Assembly: GCA_910589635.1 (NCBI GenBank)
Contig: CAJUTD010000042.1
Location: 1-26,814, forward strand
DNA: 26,814 nucleotides
Source of the DNA: an uncultured Lachnospiraceae bacterium
GTDB lineage: Bacteria; Bacillota; Clostridia; Lachnospirales; Lachnospiraceae
Direction of reading: 5' to 3'
Below, piece by piece: positions 24,979 through 26,814 of this stretch (the first letter of the stretch is position 1; each line of letters starts with the position of its first letter). Under the pieces are notes generated by a model, which was given only the letters and a program-made list of their open reading frames with translations, was not told the origin of the DNA and did not search any database. Made by a program: the position numbers and the translations under genes.

Positions 24979-26220
24979 CTAAAATACATTCAATTTGTGT
25001 GCTAAGTTTTCAATCGCTTCTTGCTTCTTTGCATCGGTGACTTCTGCGTAAATGTCCATCGTGGTTTCAATATTAGCGTGTCCCATAATAGACTGGATCA
25101 CCTTTAAATTTGTTTCATTCTCGCAAAACCTAGAACAAAAGGTATGCCTCAAATGATGACATGAGAAATGTGGTATTAGCACAGGCTCCCGGTGCTGCTT
25201 GGAAGCATTAACCACTTCTTCTGCATTGTACGATTCGTATATACGCTTGATTGCCCGGTTGATAGACTGCGGATTGTGGACGTACCCAAAACGGTTCATA
25301 AAGATAAAACCTTTCATCCCGTCAATCTCCGTTTCGTTGAATCCATTTTCCTGTTGGTCTGCAAACTCCGCCCGGAGTGCATCATAAACTGCATCCATCA
25401 TTGGAATACTGCGTATACCCGCTTCTGTCTTTGGGAGTGATATAGAAAACGTACACATCGGGTGTTCTTTAAATTCCCTGCTGTAATAAACAAGACTATG
25501 GTTGATGCTGATTACACGTTTTTCAAAATCTACATCTTCCCACCTTATCCCGATTGCTTCCCCAATCCTGCACCCTGTACCTAATAGAAACTTAAATAAA
25601 GAAGTCCAGCGGTAATATGCGGGATTGCTTTCTATATAGTTTATAAAAGCTCTTTGCTGTTCCAGAGTTAAAGCGTGTCTTACGCCATGATTTTTCCCCG
25701 GCTGTTTCTTTATCTGCGCCATAACCCCGTCACTCGGATTGTTACGGATAATATCGTCCCGTACTGCTAACTGGAATGTTGGGTGAAGCACCGTATGGAT
25801 TGTTTCCAACGTGTTAATCTGCATTTCCTTCTCTTTTAACAAATGCTGGTAGAATTGCAGCACATCAGAAAACTTTATCGCTGCGATTTTCTTCTTTCCA
25901 AATCCCTTCCTGATAAAACGGTCATACATATATTTGTAATTTCTCATGGTTGTTCCCCTGAGTTCTGACTTTGTAGATATATACCTGTCAAAAACAAAAT
26001 TGACCGTCGCACTTCCAGCCACATAGGTATCCAGTCCGTCTAGCTGGTCTTTAATCAGCTTTTCTTCCCTCTCACGCAGTTCCATAATATCCTTAGAATA
26101 TATGCTTCGGCGTTTTCCTTCCGGATCAGTATAAGTGTAAACATACTTGCCATCGCAACTGCGTTGAGTTTCACCTTTTCTTAAAACTCTCCCTTTATTA
26201 TCCTTTCTTGATTTTGCCAT
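24979..26220 (-). CDS. Tyrosine recombinase / Tn916-type integrase
   Basis: A protein of 413 residues from the ATG at 26220, preceded by GAAAGGAGCAGAG. Residues about 1-65 form the arm-binding domain typical of Tn916-like integrases (basic start, then KYVYTYTDPEGKRRSIYSKD). Residues about 70-170 are the SAM-like core-binding domain. The catalytic domain has R218 in LLGTGCRIGEAIGIRW, K264 in LPKTEAG, H355 and R358 in SCHHLRHTFCSRF, H381 in IMGHANIETTMDIY and the nucleophile Y391, so all catalytic residues are present. It cuts and joins DNA at attachment sites to integrate and excise the element. It lies 33 nt downstream of a CopG-like gene, and arm-type repeats follow its stop. Confidence 0.93.
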   Translation of the reverse strand: MAKSRKDNKGRVLRKGETQRSCDGKYVYTYTDPEGKRRSIYSKDIMELREREEKLIKDQLDGLDTYVAGSATVNFVFDRYISTKSELRGTTMRNYKYMYDRFIRKGFGKKKIAAIKFSDVLQFYQHLLKEKEMQINTLETIHTVLHPTFQLAVRDDIIRNNPSDGVMAQIKKQPGKNHGVRHALTLEQQRAFINYIESNPAYYRWTSLFKFLLGTGCRIGEAIGIRWEDVDFEKRVISINHSLVYYSREFKEHPMCTFSISLPKTEAGIRSIPMMDAVYDALRAEFADQQENGFNETEIDGMKGFIFMNRFGYVHNPQSINRAIKRIYESYNAEEVVNASKQHREPVLIPHFSCHHLRHTFCSRFCENETNLKVIQSIMGHANIETTMDIYAEVTDAKKQEAIENLAHKLNVF

Positions 26221-26253
26221 CTCTGCTCCTTTCTCAAGGAAAGAGATTTCGTA

Positions 26254-26436
26254 CTAGCTACTTATCGGTTCTTCCATTGCATACTGCAAATCAATTCCCT
26301 TTTGTAGCACCTGCGTTATGGTCATGTCATGTTTGGACGCATATTCTTTAAGTTTTGCGGCTTCTTCCTCTGTCAGCTTCAATCCAATAAGGTTCTTCTT
26401 TGGATTGTCCGACTTTGGTCTGCCTGTCCTTGCCAC
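26254..26436 (-). CDS. CopG-like ribbon-helix-helix protein
   Basis: A protein of 60 residues starting with GTG at 26436, 6-7 nt after GGAGGTG; the frame to 26466 has no ribosome site and would put the start at the promoter. The sequence (ARTGRPKSDNPKKNLIGLKL, then TEEEAAKLKEYASKHDMTITQVLQKGI) has the beta strand followed by two helices of ribbon-helix-helix DNA-binding proteins, which act as dimers. In integrative elements such proteins regulate integrase or excision genes or help the relaxosome. A strong promoter sits right before it, containing inverted operator-like sequences, so self-repression is likely. The integrase gene follows by 33 nt and is probably co-transcribed. Confidence 0.75.
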   Translation of the reverse strand: MARTGRPKSDNPKKNLIGLKLTEEEAAKLKEYASKHDMTITQVLQKGIDLQYAMEEPISS

Positions 26437-26464
26437 AATATACACCTCCATCCATTTCATAATC

Positions 26465-26493
26465 ATTATACTTTCAGTTTAACCAAAAGTCAA
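26465..26493 (-). promoter_or_regulatory. Strong promoter of the RHH protein-integrase operon
   Basis: On the minus strand TTGACT (-35, 26488-26493) and TATAAT (-10, 26465-26470) are spaced by 17 nt, just upstream of the GTG at 26436. The -10 to -35 spacer holds one of the operator-like repeats. Confidence 0.75.
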
Positions 26494-26517
26494 TACTTAT
26501 TTTCGGTTATACGAAAA
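26471..26517. promoter_or_regulatory. Paired operator-like inverted sequences at the RHH/integrase promoter
   Basis: TTTTCGGTTATACGAAAA (26500-26517, plus strand) and CTTTTGGTTAAACTGAAAG (complement of 26471-26489) match in the pattern TTTT-(C)-GGTTAWAC-GAAA, in opposite orientation. The second sits exactly in the promoter spacer. This is the arrangement expected for an autorepressor, most simply the RHH protein. Confidence 0.35.
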
Positions 26518-26547
26518 ATCTTTCTCTCCTGCTTATACACCTATTGA

Positions 26548-26742
26548 TTATTTCACTCGGAATGATTCCAGATATTGATCAAACGTATCCAAATCAACCA
26601 ACACCATTCTATCAATTTTCAATATAGCGCCTGCATCTTTCGCTAAAGCCTGAAATTTATTCATTCCCATGCTGTACATTTCTGCGCCTTCTTTATATCT
26701 GACTAACCTCTTTTTGTTAATCGCCTTTGGTATTCTCTGCAT
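26548..26742 (-). CDS. DUF6462-like small DNA-binding (excisionase-like) protein
   Basis: A protein of 64 residues from the ATG at 26742, which has TAGGAGGAT upstream; the frame to 26802 adds residues with no ribosome site. Sequence features: KRLVRYKEGAEMYSMGMNKF (helix-turn-helix of winged type), ALAKDAGAILKIDRMVLVDL and DTFDQYLESF. I recognise this as the small protein family placed ahead of Tn916-type integrases in clostridial elements (the 'Xis-like' class, DUF6462). It likely bends DNA and directs excision by the integrase. It lies 111 nt upstream of the RHH promoter. The family name is from memory; the role is by analogy. Confidence 0.65.
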   Translation of the reverse strand: MQRIPKAINKKRLVRYKEGAEMYSMGMNKFQALAKDAGAILKIDRMVLVDLDTFDQYLESFRVK

Positions 26743-26814
26743 TAAAAATATCCTCCTATTTCTTTGCACAGCCTTATCTGCTAATAAATAAGCAGAATAC
26801 ACTTCTCCCCATTT

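Larger units (their letters stand above)
24900..26814 (-). mobile_element. One end of a Tn916-like integrative element
   Basis: A run of minus-strand genes typical of an integrative conjugative element or transposon terminus: integrase arm-type repeats (24911-24952), tyrosine integrase, a ribbon-helix-helix protein and a DUF6462-like small DNA-binding protein. The inner part would lie beyond the right edge. The exact end and target duplication cannot be set from one side; the likely boundary is between the HD gene (24796) and the repeats at 24911. Genes left of 24796 look chromosomal. Confidence 0.55.

Noticed and set aside
26221..26253. Stem CTCTTTC/GAAAGGAG that could hide the integrase ribosome site
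   Set aside because: The pairing needs a bulge and is very short; no sign that it is more than a chance purine/pyrimidine match.
26766..26796. Inverted repeat CTGCT...AGCAG near the right edge
   Set aside because: A 5-bp stem in AT-rich DNA at the window end is not distinguishable from chance.
1..26814. CRISPR arrays, tRNA or rRNA genes and insertion sequences
   Set aside because: No regularly spaced repeats, cloverleaf-type sequences, rRNA segments or transposase frames were seen on either strand.

Overview
The window looks like a chromosomal segment from a low-to-moderate GC, gut-type Firmicute, most likely a clostridium of the Lachnospiraceae kind. This rests on AGGAGG-type ribosome binding sites, TTGACA/TATAAT-type promoters, U-tailed hairpin terminators, a LamG/FIVAR surface protein, and a Tn916-like integrase preceded by a DUF6462-like protein. 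No 16S or housekeeping marker is present, so the placement is inference.

Layout. (1) 1-4676 (-): 5' part of a very large secreted, multi-domain, probably glycan-binding protein that runs off the left edge. (2) 4950-14720 (-): one apparent transcription unit of about 9.7 kb with a good promoter at its head and a hairpin terminator at its end. The order is rhomboid protease, YceG-like protein, TelA, three TerD paralogues, a PMCA-type calcium P-type ATPase and a HAD hydrolase. (3) 14749-15684 (-): a monocistronic coiled-coil protein of unknown function with its own promoter and terminator. (4) 15779-20707: a trypsin-like protease fused to a YceG-type module (-), an HpcH/HpaI (CitE-like) lyase (+), a StiP-family phosphoribosyltransferase with a PELOTA domain (-), and a second phosphoribosyltransferase with a TRSP domain (-). 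(5) 20803-24120 (+): an overlapping pair of methyltransferase and PLD-nuclease/SF2-helicase, fired divergently from the phosphoribosyltransferase operon. (6) 24140-24796 (-): an HD-domain hydrolase. (7) about 24900-26814 (-): one end of an integrative element with integrase arm-type repeats, tyrosine integrase, ribbon-helix-helix protein and DUF6462-like protein.

How the genes fit together. Regions 2-4 make up a Ter-type stress-response locus. TerD and TelA are its calcium-binding and cytoplasmic scaffold parts, a calcium pump sits where other loci carry TerC, and YceG is the conserved large partner. The lyase, two phosphoribosyltransferases and HAD hydrolase match the 'biosynthetic module' that comparative genomics has tied to an unidentified nucleoside-like metabolite. 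The ATP-grasp enzyme usually listed with that module, TerB and TerC are not in the window. The most unusual parts are two proteases built into the locus (an intramembrane rhomboid and a signal-less trypsin carrying a YceG-like repeat) and the divergent methyltransferase-helicase pair. Together they suggest a proteolysis-controlled stress or defence pathway, which is an inference.
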